Source of the DNA: JBEKYD01 sp049509915
Lineage (GTDB): Bacteria; Acidobacteriota; Terriglobia; Bryobacterales; Bryobacteraceae
NCBI GenBank assembly: GCA_049509915.1
Contig: JBEKZL010000003.1
Span: 1 to 61,439, forward strand
DNA length: 61,439 bases
Reading direction: 5' to 3'
The position numbers were made by a program, and so were the translations under genes. Shown here one piece after another: positions 36,793-44,004 of this stretch. The number at the start of each line of letters is the position of its first letter. Within the stretch, counting starts at the first letter, position 1. The notes beneath the pieces were generated by a model. The model was not told the origin of the DNA. It was given only the letters and a program-made list of their open reading frames with translations, and did no database searches.

Positions 36793-37977
36793 ATGACGGA
36801 AACCAACCGCCGCAGTTTTCTGGGAGCCGCAATTGCGACGGCGGCGTCTTACGGACGGATCCAGGGCGCCAACGACCGGCTTCGGTTCGGCGCTATAGGC
36901 ACCGGGGAACGGGGTCAATACCTGCTGAGCAACGTGGCCAGCCTGGAGAATAATGAGCTTGTGGCCGTGTGCGATGTCTACCAGCCGCACCTGCTGCGCG
37001 CCAAGGGCCGCTTCGGCGCCGCTGCGCGCGAGTACTCCGATCACCGGGAGTTGCTCGACCGCAAGGATGTGGACGCGGTAATCGTCGCCACGCCGGACCA
37101 CTGGCACGTCCCCGTCACCATCGACGCGGTACGCGCGGGCAAGGACGTTTATTGTGAAAAACCGGTCACCCATACGCTGGCCGAGGGCGACCCTTTAATT
37201 GCCGCCGTGCGCGAATCGAAGCGGGTGGTGCAGACGGGCACTCAGCAGCGCAGTTGGGAGCACTTCATGCATGCCAAGGAGTTGATTGCCAATGGCACGC
37301 TGGGGCAGGTAACGCTGATCCACACCTATTGGTATCAGAATCACATCGCCAACCAGACGGCGGGACCGGCTATCGATCTTTCCAAGCTGGACTGGAAGCG
37401 GTTCCTGGGAACGGCCTCGGACCGGCCCTTCGATGCCGATCAATATGCTCACTGGCGCTGGTATTGGGATTTCGGCGGGGGCGCCATGACCGATCTGTTC
37501 GTCCACTGGGTGGATGTAGCGCACTGGTTCATGGGCGAGGACACACCTACGCGCGCCACCGCCACGGGGGTGAAGGCCCTGCTGCAGCAGCGGCAAACGC
37601 CGGATACGATGAGCGCCGCGCTAGCCTATCCCAAGGCGCTGGTGGAGTTCGACAGCGCGCTGCTGGGTTACCTGGAAGGCGGCGGGCTGATGATTCGCGG
37701 CACCAAGGCGGCCATGCGGTTGCACCGCAGCGGGTTTGAAGTGTACGCCGAAGTGCCGCGCTACACCGAAGCCTTCACCACGCCGCCGCCCATATTGAAG
37801 GAGACGTCGCCACGGGATGGCGGGCTGGACCACATGAAGAATTTCATCGATTGCGTGCGTTCCCGCAATACGCCGACGGCTCCGGTCGAGGTTGGCGTAG
37901 CCGCGGCGCGGGCCGGGCACGTGGCCAACCTGGCGCTGCGCGGCACCGGCGCGTGGATGGCCAACGGGCAGGGATAG
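36793..37977 (+). CDS. Tat-exported GFO/IDH/MOCA family oxidoreductase
   Basis: This 394-residue NAD(P)-dependent sugar oxidoreductase has a twin-arginine signal (TETNRRSFLGAAIATAAS). The Rossmann domain reads LRFGAIGTGERGQYLL, VAVCDVYQPH and DVDAVIVATPDHWHVPVTID. The conserved lysine lies in KDVYCEKPVTHTLAEG. The C-terminal domain shows HWRWYWDFGGGAMTDLFVHW. Members act on sugars, inositols or their derivatives, and exported copies are abundant in acidobacteria and planctomycetes. It starts at the ATG after GGAGGGG; a longer frame upstream lacks similarity. Confidence 0.92.
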   Translation: MTETNRRSFLGAAIATAASYGRIQGANDRLRFGAIGTGERGQYLLSNVASLENNELVAVCDVYQPHLLRAKGRFGAAAREYSDHRELLDRKDVDAVIVATPDHWHVPVTIDAVRAGKDVYCEKPVTHTLAEGDPLIAAVRESKRVVQTGTQQRSWEHFMHAKELIANGTLGQVTLIHTYWYQNHIANQTAGPAIDLSKLDWKRFLGTASDRPFDADQYAHWRWYWDFGGGAMTDLFVHWVDVAHWFMGEDTPTRATATGVKALLQQRQTPDTMSAALAYPKALVEFDSALLGYLEGGGLMIRGTKAAMRLHRSGFEVYAEVPRYTEAFTTPPPILKETSPRDGGLDHMKNFIDCVRSRNTPTAPVEVGVAAARAGHVANLALRGTGAWMANGQG

Positions 37978-37986
37978 AGGGCTGGT

Positions 37987-38033
37987 GGGACAGGCGATCG
38001 TGTTTTGTCGTCTGTCGGGCTGTTGCGGCTTGG
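37987..38033. repeat. Dispersed palindrome, family A (left half copy)
   Basis: GGGACAGGCGATCGTG followed by TTTTGTCGTCTGTCGGGCTG matches the left arm and loop of the element at 44005-44090. The right arm is missing or decayed. Confidence 0.6.
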
Positions 38034-38098
38034 CTAGAGCCTGACGGGAGGTCCAGCCCGGGAGTTTGACCGATCCGGGAATTTCGCAATTTAGGCGC

Positions 38099-38123
38099 GG
38101 CAACCGCTCCCTTGCGGTCGCGG
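38099..38123. repeat. Dispersed repeat, family B (reverse orientation)
   Basis: GGCAACCGCTCCCTTGCGGT followed by CGCGG is the reverse complement of the family B element with few changes. Confidence 0.6.
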
Positions 38124-38200
38124 TCCGGTTACGTGCATCGCGTGTTTTCTGCGCGATTCAGGGGTTAACAGACGTTCATCATTTCGCTCTCGATTTCTTC

Positions 38201-38230
38201 TTGACACCGCAAACATTCGGGCGGTACCTT
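38201..38230 (+). promoter_or_regulatory. Promoter of the M-box leader and magnesium transporter gene
   Basis: TTGACA (38201-38206) and TACCTT (38225-38230) with an 18-bp spacer. A perfect 11-bp hairpin (ATCGGGTGGAT, 38234-38244, with 38264-38274) would lie at the very 5' end of the transcript, directly before the riboswitch. Confidence 0.6.
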
Positions 38231-38280
38231 GAGATCGGGTGGATGTGACGTGTTTTCTGCTGTATCCACCCGATTGGCAT

Positions 38281-38454
38281 GGATCCTCGGTAGGCGAGGC
38301 GTCCGCGCGGCAAACAGGCCACTGCCCTCCGGCGTCGAAAGATGTTCGTCAGGGTCGACCAGGGACTCCCGAGTTAAGGGTTTCCCTAACGTGGCTGAGG
38401 TCTTCGGATCTCTCACGGCGCGCGGTGCTGAAGCTTGGACCTGTGGGGGAATCC
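38281..38454 (+). ncRNA. M-box (ykoK leader) magnesium-sensing riboswitch
   Basis: The conserved M-box blocks occur in the right order: TAGGCGAGGC (38291), CAGGCCACTGCCC (38315), GCGTCGAAAGATG (38332), AGGGTCGACCAGG (38351), GTGGCTGAGGTC (38391) and GTGCTGAAGCT (38425). The long-range P2 helix is supported by CCGCGCG (38303-38309) pairing with CGCGCGG (38419-38425). M-box RNAs fold around Mg2+ and shut off downstream Mg2+ transporter genes. Here the RNA is followed 26 bp later by an intrinsic terminator and then the NRAMP-type gene. The outer P1 boundaries are approximate. Confidence 0.93.
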
Positions 38455-38479
38455 GTCAGCAATCGCTCGCGATAGTTGG

Positions 38480-38515
38480 CCATTTCTTCCGCCGGGGGAA
38501 ATGGTTTTTTTATTT
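38480..38515 (+). terminator. Intrinsic terminator, expression platform of the M-box
   Basis: CCATTTCTTCC (38480-38490) pairs with GGGGGAAATGG (38494-38504), including two G-U pairs, around a 3-base loop. A run of seven T and then ATTT follows. It lies between aptamer and transporter gene, as expected for Mg2+-induced premature termination. Confidence 0.88.
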
Positions 38516-38549
38516 CCCTCCAGCTTCGAACTCGTCTCCAGAAAGGTAT

Positions 38550-38612
38550 ATGGAACCGAACGACGATAAGCCTCCTAGTACGGAGGATACGGCACGGAAG
38601 TTCCGGCGGTAA
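38550..38612 (+). CDS. Candidate MgtL-like leader peptide (20 residues)
   Basis: A short frame with GAAAGG four bases before the ATG encodes MEPNDDKPPSTED, then TARKFRR and a TAA stop. It lies between the terminator and the transporter gene. The acidic and proline-rich beginning followed by a basic end parallels Salmonella MgtL (starting MEPDP and ending in a basic run). In that system, low Mg2+ makes the ribosome abort on the acidic/proline nascent chain and so raises mgtA expression. The end of this frame lies in one arm of a stem: GGAAGTTCCGGCGG (38596-38609) pairs with CCGCCGCGACTTCC (38641-38654). Translation of the peptide could therefore control that structure. The peptide itself is unproven. 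Confidence 0.6.
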   Translation: MEPNDDKPPSTEDTARKFRR

Positions 38613-38836
38613 ACCGATAGGCAGTCAGCTATCGCCTTCCCCGCCGCGACTTCCTAAGATGTTGCGGTGGTGAATGCGAAGGGCTGACGGCCAGCGCTCT
38701 GGTTCCCGGAGCGTGTAACCTCTCCCCCTTCGACATCTCCAACTAATGTTTACGTCGGCTTGCGGCTAAGCAAAAGTGCTGCCAGCTTTAGCTCCTGCGG
38801 TGTGTGACACGCGCGGGCGGAAAAGGAGGTGTGGCG

Positions 38837-40168
38837 ATGAATAGCAAATTGGTAATGGCGCCCGCGTCCGGCCTGGAAGCGGAAGTGCTGCCGGTCCGCG
38901 GGCGAGTAGTAAAGTCCAAGTGGGCGCGTAATCTGCTGACCTTCCTGATGGTGTTCGGTCCCGGACTGATCGTGATGGTGGCGGATAACGATGCTGGGGC
39001 GGTATCGACTTACAGCCAGGCCGGCGCGCAATACGGCATTCATTTATTGTGGATAGTTCTGCTCTTATTGCCGGTCACTTACTTTATTCAGGAAATGGTT
39101 GTAAGGTTGGGAATCGCTACCGGCAAGGGCCACGCCGCCATGATTTACCAGCGATTCGGGAAGTGGTGGGGGCGCTTCTCGCTGATCGACCTGGAGTTGG
39201 TCAACTTTCTGACTCTGGTTACCGAGTTTGCCGCCATCGATCTGGCGTTGAACAAGATGGGGGTAGACCCACGGATGGGCGTGCCGCTGGTTGCCGCCGG
39301 CCTGGTTCTGATTGCGGTGACCGGCAGCTATCGCCGCTGGGAGCGCATCGTGGTTTTCCTCTGCCTGTTGGATTTTGCCTGGTTTGCGATCGCGTTCCAG
39401 TCGCATCCGCCGGTGCGGCAGATCGTGCGCGCGTCGCTGATTCCCGGGATGCCCGCGGGCGGGCTGACCCCGGAGCTGATGTTCCTGATCATCGCTATCG
39501 TGGGAACTACGATTGCACCGTGGCAACTCTTCTTCCAGCAGAGCTGCGTGGCCGACAAGCGCCTCCGATTTGCCGATATGAAGTGGGCGAGGCTGGACAC
39601 TTTCCTTGGCGCTTGCATCACCATCACCGTGGCCGGTTGCATGATGATCGCCGGCAACGCTTCCCGCCTTCATGGATTTACTTTTGCCGATCCGGCACAG
39701 ATGGCCGTGGACATCGGCACCTTCACCAACGCCTTTTTCAAGCACGCGATTCTGCTGATGATGATCAATGCGGCGGTGCTGGGCACAACGGCGATCTCGC
39801 TATCGAGCGCGTGGGCTTACGGCGAGATACGCGGCTGGCCGCACAGTCTGCAGCTTCCGGTACGCCAGGCGCCGGGTTTCTACGTGGTTTACCTGGCGTC
39901 GGTGGTCGCCGCCGCGGGGCTGGTGCTGATTCCCCGCGCGCCGCTGCAACTGATCATTCTGGGCGTACAAGTGCTGGCGGGGGTGATGTTGCCTTCGGCC
40001 ATCATCTTCCTGCAACTATTACTCAACGATAAGGAACTTCTGGGCGGCTACGCTAACAAGCCCTGGAACAACTGGGTGAATTGGACCATCATCATCGTCC
40101 TGTTCGCTTTGTCTCTAATTTTGGCTGCGCAGGTTGCGGCCCCGAACCTTTTCCCGGCCGCATCGTAG
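38837..40168 (+). CDS. NRAMP-related magnesium transporter (NRMT-like)
   Basis: This 443-residue membrane protein of the SLC11/NRAMP fold has eleven or so hydrophobic segments. The metal-site motif of helix 1 is DNDAG (residues 50-54) in place of the DPGN of Mn/Fe transporters. Helix 6 has TTIAPWQ (224-230) in place of MPHN, so the metal-selecting methionine is an alanine. These substitutions, together with an M-box riboswitch upstream, are the hallmarks reported for NRAMP-related Mg2+ transporters. AAGGAGGT six bases before the ATG fixes the start. A small membrane-protein gene follows after 26 bp. Confidence 0.92.
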   Translation: MNSKLVMAPASGLEAEVLPVRGRVVKSKWARNLLTFLMVFGPGLIVMVADNDAGAVSTYSQAGAQYGIHLLWIVLLLLPVTYFIQEMVVRLGIATGKGHAAMIYQRFGKWWGRFSLIDLELVNFLTLVTEFAAIDLALNKMGVDPRMGVPLVAAGLVLIAVTGSYRRWERIVVFLCLLDFAWFAIAFQSHPPVRQIVRASLIPGMPAGGLTPELMFLIIAIVGTTIAPWQLFFQQSCVADKRLRFADMKWARLDTFLGACITITVAGCMMIAGNASRLHGFTFADPAQMAVDIGTFTNAFFKHAILLMMINAAVLGTTAISLSSAWAYGEIRGWPHSLQLPVRQAPGFYVVYLASVVAAAGLVLIPRAPLQLIILGVQVLAGVMLPSAIIFLQLLLNDKELLGGYANKPWNNWVNWTIIIVLFALSLILAAQVAAPNLFPAAS

Positions 40169-40194
40169 GGCGGGCTTTCGAAGGAGAAACGAAC

Positions 40195-40431
40195 ATGGCG
40201 ACAATGACGAATACAATCGAGATCGACCGGATCACCGACCATTTCGTAGTGATCCACCCGCTGGACGATGTGCCGGAAGCGAAGGTCGATACCGAGAATC
40301 TAGGGCCCATGAGGATGACCCTGGCTGTGCGCCTTTCGCTGCTCAGCCTGCGGGCGTACCTCGCCTTGATGATGCTCCTGGTCTTTTATCACGTGCTGGA
40401 CCTGGCCGGACTTTTCGGCCATCGCGCGTAA
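40195..40431 (+). CDS. Small membrane protein downstream of the magnesium transporter
   Basis: This is a 78-residue protein with a soluble N-terminal half (EIDRITDHFVVIHPLDDVPE, AKVDTENLGPMRM) and one C-terminal hydrophobic segment (LSLLSLRAYLALMMLLVFYH). An AAGGAG ribosome site precedes the ATG. It is 26 bp from the transporter stop and so very likely in the same transcript. I do not recognise it; a role as an accessory or regulator of the transporter is a guess from position only. Confidence 0.72.
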   Translation: MATMTNTIEIDRITDHFVVIHPLDDVPEAKVDTENLGPMRMTLAVRLSLLSLRAYLALMMLLVFYHVLDLAGLFGHRA

Positions 40432-40539
40432 GACATTAGGAAAGAGCCCGCGCGCCGACGCCCCAAGGCCGGGTGTACTCAATCGACGGAGACGGGAATC
40501 ATGATCTTATAATGGTGTTGAGGGTGAAGAAGAAACCCG

Positions 40540-41166
40540 ATGAAGAATATTTTTGTCGGCAACTTGGGTATTCAGGCAACCGAGGAATCCGTCCGTGAGC
40601 TGTTTTCAAGTTATGGCGACGTGGATGGTGTCCACCTGGAAGTGGACCGGAACACCGGCGGAACGCGTGGGTTTGCGTTTGTGGAGATGTCATCGGAGTC
40701 CGATGCCAATCGGGCGATCGCGCAGTTGAATGGCGTCGAGCTCAAGGGCAGGGCCTTGACCGTGAACGAGGCCAGACCGAAAGCGTGGCAGGGCGTCCCA
40801 CGAATGCGGCCCGTGGAGGTTCCGGCGCCGCCATCCGCCGACGAGACTCGTACCCATGGGCTCGACACCGGCGGCGCCAAAATTCAAATCGCCGCGACGG
40901 GAGCGCACACGTTCGACCTCGACGCCATCGAAAATCGTACGGTCGATATCGGGGGCATTGAGGCGCACGCAGTCGACCTCGATGGCATTGTCACCGTGAC
41001 CGCCCGCGCGATTGAAATATTCGGCACCCGCGAGAAGGCGATCCGATGGCTTCGTACGCCGTTACCCCCCCTTTCCGACAGGACGCCGCTCTCCATGCTG
41101 AATACGGCTGAGGGAATCGAGCGCATTGAAGAAGTTCTCGGCAGGATCGAACAGGGCGTCTGGTAG
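40540..41166 (+). CDS. Fusion antitoxin: RRM RNA-binding domain plus MbcA/ParS-like toxin-binding domain
   Basis: This 208-residue protein has an unusual composition. Residues 1-80 are a complete RRM with RNP2 IFVGNL (4-9) and RNP1 RGFAFVEM (43-50), close to bacterial single-RRM proteins. Residues 81-120 are a linker. Residues 121-150 are three tandem ten-residue repeats (GAHTFDLDAI, ENRTVDIGGI, EAHAVDLDGI). Residues 151-208 match the C-terminal domain of MbcA/ParS/Xre antitoxins that bind RES toxins: ARAIEIFGTREKAIRWLRTP, LSMLNTAEGIERIEEVLGRI, EQGVW. The usual N-terminal Xre helix-turn-helix is absent. The frame has no break. The RES toxin gene starts 3 bp downstream, which supports the antitoxin role. 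Confidence 0.85.
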   Translation: MKNIFVGNLGIQATEESVRELFSSYGDVDGVHLEVDRNTGGTRGFAFVEMSSESDANRAIAQLNGVELKGRALTVNEARPKAWQGVPRMRPVEVPAPPSADETRTHGLDTGGAKIQIAATGAHTFDLDAIENRTVDIGGIEAHAVDLDGIVTVTARAIEIFGTREKAIRWLRTPLPPLSDRTPLSMLNTAEGIERIEEVLGRIEQGVW

Positions 41167-41169
41167 TCA

Positions 41170-41661
41170 ATGCTGGTGTACCGGATCGGGAGCAGCCGGT
41201 ACCCTGCGAACGACGGAAACGGCGCAGCCCAGTACGGGGGCCGGTGGAATCATAAGGGCGTTCCTGTCATCTATGCAGCCGAGAGCCGCGCGTTGTGCGC
41301 ACTGGAGATTCTTGCCTCGGGCCGCGAGCTTGCAAACGACTACATCTCGATTCCTATCGAGGTGCCGGACGATATACCTTGCCGGATTTTGCGGGCTACG
41401 GAGCTTCCAGAAGGATGGAATGCGGCCGAGCACGGAAACAGCACGCGCGAACTGGGTACAGCCTGGGCTGACTCAAACGAGACGGTTGTGCTTGTCGTTC
41501 CCTCTGCCGTGCTCCCTCGCGAGCGCAACTACCTAATCAATCCCCGGCACGCGGGTTTTTCGCGCATCACTTTCCACGATGCCGAGCCGTTCTCGTTCGA
41601 TAGCAGGCTGGGGGCTGGGAAACAAGGGTTGCTCGCGGGCACTCCGCCTAATGCCGCATAG
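41170..41661 (+). CDS. RES-domain toxin (NAD+-degrading type)
   Basis: This 163-residue protein has RES-family motifs: YRIG at the N-terminus, QYGGRWNHKGVPVIYAAES (21-39), ALCALEILAS and RNYLINPRHAGFSRI (119-133). RES toxins such as MbcT and ParT consume or modify NAD+ or ADP-ribosylate targets, and are held inactive by an MbcA/Xre antitoxin encoded just upstream. Here the upstream partner is the RRM fusion. The C-terminal tail (LGAGKQGLLAGTPPNAA) is probably dispensable. A GCCGCC/GGCGGC hairpin with a T-run follows at 41712. Confidence 0.92.
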   Translation: MLVYRIGSSRYPANDGNGAAQYGGRWNHKGVPVIYAAESRALCALEILASGRELANDYISIPIEVPDDIPCRILRATELPEGWNAAEHGNSTRELGTAWADSNETVVLVVPSAVLPRERNYLINPRHAGFSRITFHDAEPFSFDSRLGAGKQGLLAGTPPNAA

Positions 41662-41688
41662 TTTTCCCGCGGCCACGAACCTGCGCGA

Positions 41689-41810
41689 GTGGGGCGGGCA
41701 ATTTTGCCCGCAGCCGCCTTTTTAGGCGGCTTTTTCGAGTCCTGGCGGGTCTTCCATCCGGCGCGAGAGCCGGCTAAGAAGCCGGCTGCAGCCAGAATTG
41801 GCTGCCCCAC
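41689..41810. repeat. Long inverted repeat, family C, containing a terminator-like hairpin
   Basis: The outer arms start GTGGGGCGGGCAATTTTGCC and end GGCTGCCCCAC, an imperfect pair of about 27 bases. Inside, AGCCGCC (41712-41718) and GGCGGCT (41725-41731) form a hairpin followed by T residues, which could terminate the toxin-antitoxin transcript. A second AGCCGGC pair lies at 41768-41787. Confidence 0.7.
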
Positions 41811-41884
41811 GATTTGTGCGAAGCGGCGCCAAAGTGGAAAACTATGCGGCATTAGGCACTCCACCTCCGATACACTGATGGCTT

Positions 41885-42763
41885 ATGCCGCTGCACATCA
41901 TGGTTTCCCGTCATTCGGCCTTTTATAGCCCGCTGATCGCCACCATCGCCGGCGGCTTTTTGGGGCGGCACGGTCTGGCGGCGGAGTACGCGGTTTTGGC
42001 GGCGGGGCAGCGCTCCAGCGCGTTGATTGGCTCGGGCGCGGTGGACGTCATGCAATCGGCCGTGTCGTCGAACTGGAACCCGATGGAGCGGGGCGAATCG
42101 CCCTTGCCGGTACACTTCGCCGGGATCAACCGGCGCGACGGATTCTTCCTGGTGGCGCGAGAGCCGGACACGGCTTTCGAATGGAGCAAACTGGCCGGAC
42201 AAGCGGTCGTGGCCGACCACGGGGTTCAGCCCTTGGTCATGCTGAAGTACGCGGCTCGCTTTAATGGCGTCGCGTGGGCGAGACTGGAAGCCATCGATGC
42301 CGGCGCGCCCGAGGAGATGGCGCGGGCGTTCCGCCAAGGGCGCGGCGCCTATGTCCATCTGCAATCGCCCGCCGCCCACCAACTGGAATCGGACGGCGTG
42401 GGCCATGTGGTCGCCTCGGTGGGCGCCTCCATGCCGCAGGTGGCCTTCAGCAGCCTTTGCTGCTCACGCGCTTTCGCCGAAACGGAAATTTTTCGGACCT
42501 TCCTGCTGGCTTACCGGGATGCGCGTGAATGGGTGCGTACGGCTCCCGCCGCGGAGGTGGCCCGGGCGGAGGCGGGCTTCTTCGAGGGGTACTCGACGGA
42601 CGCGCTGGCGGCCGCCATCGGGCGTTACCAGGCGCTGGGGTGCTGGGAGGGCGGTTTGGAAATTCCGCGCGATCTCTACGAGCAGGCCCTGAACGTGTTC
42701 CAAACCGAGGGCGTCATCGCCCGCCGTCATGCTTACGAAGACGTTTGCATGGCGGCTTCATGA
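41885..42763 (+). CDS. THI5/NitT-like substrate-binding protein without a signal peptide
   Basis: This 292-residue protein has a periplasmic-binding-protein type 2 fold of the NMT1/THI5 and SsuA/TauA group: FYSPLIATIAGGFLGRHGL, SALIGSGAVDVMQSAVSS, KLAGQAVVADHGVQPLVML and YVHLQSPAAHQLESDGVGH. Unlike exported relatives it begins directly with the first beta strand (MPLHIMVSRHSAFYSP) and shows no signal. It may be cytoplasmic, or the true start may be mis-chosen; no suitable upstream start is seen. Its end overlaps the convergent MFS gene by 6 bp. Confidence 0.8.
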   Translation: MPLHIMVSRHSAFYSPLIATIAGGFLGRHGLAAEYAVLAAGQRSSALIGSGAVDVMQSAVSSNWNPMERGESPLPVHFAGINRRDGFFLVAREPDTAFEWSKLAGQAVVADHGVQPLVMLKYAARFNGVAWARLEAIDAGAPEEMARAFRQGRGAYVHLQSPAAHQLESDGVGHVVASVGASMPQVAFSSLCCSRAFAETEIFRTFLLAYRDAREWVRTAPAAEVARAEAGFFEGYSTDALAAAIGRYQALGCWEGGLEIPRDLYEQALNVFQTEGVIARRHAYEDVCMAAS

Positions 42764-43966
42764 AGCGGCGTCGGGCCTCCTGCTCAGCGGCCCCAGGAAC
42801 ACCCACAAAATAGTGGCACAGATCAGCGGCATGAGGCCGAACCCGAAGAACACCGGCGTGTAGGAGAAATGGTCCACCGCCCAGCCGGTCACTAACGTGG
42901 TTAGCATGCCCCCGAAACCGGAGCCCATGCTGGCGATTCCCCAAATCGACGCTACCGCATTCGGCGGATATACGTCCGCCGGCATGGACAGCATGTTGGC
43001 CAGCGCTCCTGTGTAGCCCAGCATGGCGAGCGACACCAGCGCGATCGAAACCCACGCATCGTCCACCAGCACCGCCGGAATTGCCGACCCCATCAACACG
43101 GCGAAAAAGGTCACGCCCGTTTTTCGGGCGGCTGTCAGCGGCCATCCCCGCCGCAGCAGGTAGCCCGAAAACCAGCCGCCGGCGTAGTTCCCCAAACCGG
43201 CCACCAGGAATGGAATCCACGAGTATTTTCCGATCGCCGCCATGTCGAAATGGCGCGCGTGCTTCAGGTACTCGGGAAACCAGAAGATGTAAAAATACCA
43301 GACCGGGTCCATGAAGATTTTGGAGATGGTCAGACTCACCACGAAGCGCGAACCGAGCAGTTGCCGCGTTGGAACGGGCCGTGCGGCCTCGGCGTCAGCG
43401 TCCTCGGGCGTACGGTAGATCGGCCACCACAAAGCCAGCCAGAGGAAGCCGAGAGAGCCGACCGCGACGAAGGCCGCCGGCCATCCGAACGTCAACAGAA
43501 TGAAGGCCACCACCGGAGGAGCCAGGATCGCCCCCACCGCCGACCCGCTGTTGAAGATCCCCGACGCCAGCGCGCGCTCCCGCTCCGGGAACCACTCCGC
43601 TACCACCTTCACCCCGCCGGGCCAGTTGCCGGCCTCCCCCATTCCCAGCAGGAAGCGCGCCGCCCCGAGGCTGATCGCCCCGCGCGCAAAGGCGTGCAGC
43701 ACCGCCGCCGCCGACCACCACGCGATCGACAGTGCGTAGCCGAGGCGCGTCCCCAGCCGGTCGATCACCGGGCCGGAAACCCCATTCATCACGGTGTAGG
43801 CCAGCATGAACGCGAACACCACCCGGGAGTAGTCCGTGTTGCTCATGTGGAATTGCTCGCGCAGCAGCGGCGCCGCTACCGATAAGGTTTGCCGGTCCAT
43901 ATAATTGATCGCGGTGGCCCAGAAAGCGAACCCGATCATGAGCCACCGGCGGGGTGAGGGGCTCAT
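42758..43966 (-). CDS. MFS transporter, hexuronate/anion:cation symporter type (ExuT-like)
   Basis: This protein of 402 residues has twelve hydrophobic segments. The family text is clear: ATAINYMDRQTLSVAAPLL, FLLGMGEAGNWPGGVKVVAE, WFPERERALASGIFNSGSAV and WYFYIFWFPEYLKHARHF. Such carriers take up hexuronates or related sugar acids. It is divergent from the sugar isomerase-like gene at 44217 across a region that holds a large palindrome, so the two may be co-regulated. Confidence 0.92.
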   Translation of the reverse strand: MSPSPRRWLMIGFAFWATAINYMDRQTLSVAAPLLREQFHMSNTDYSRVVFAFMLAYTVMNGVSGPVIDRLGTRLGYALSIAWWSAAAVLHAFARGAISLGAARFLLGMGEAGNWPGGVKVVAEWFPERERALASGIFNSGSAVGAILAPPVVAFILLTFGWPAAFVAVGSLGFLWLALWWPIYRTPEDADAEAARPVPTRQLLGSRFVVSLTISKIFMDPVWYFYIFWFPEYLKHARHFDMAAIGKYSWIPFLVAGLGNYAGGWFSGYLLRRGWPLTAARKTGVTFFAVLMGSAIPAVLVDDAWVSIALVSLAMLGYTGALANMLSMPADVYPPNAVASIWGIASMGSGFGGMLTTLVTGWAVDHFSYTPVFFGFGLMPLICATILWVFLGPLSRRPDAAS

Positions 43967-44004
43967 TCCGGTTCCGCCGCCCGGTGAGCCGTTAACCCGG
44001 AGGC

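Noticed and set aside
38229..38612. 127-codon open frame across the magnesium leader
   Set aside because: It runs through the M-box aptamer and terminator, has no protein-like pattern, and is explained by the RNA elements. Only its last 21 codons (the MEP... frame) have a ribosome site.
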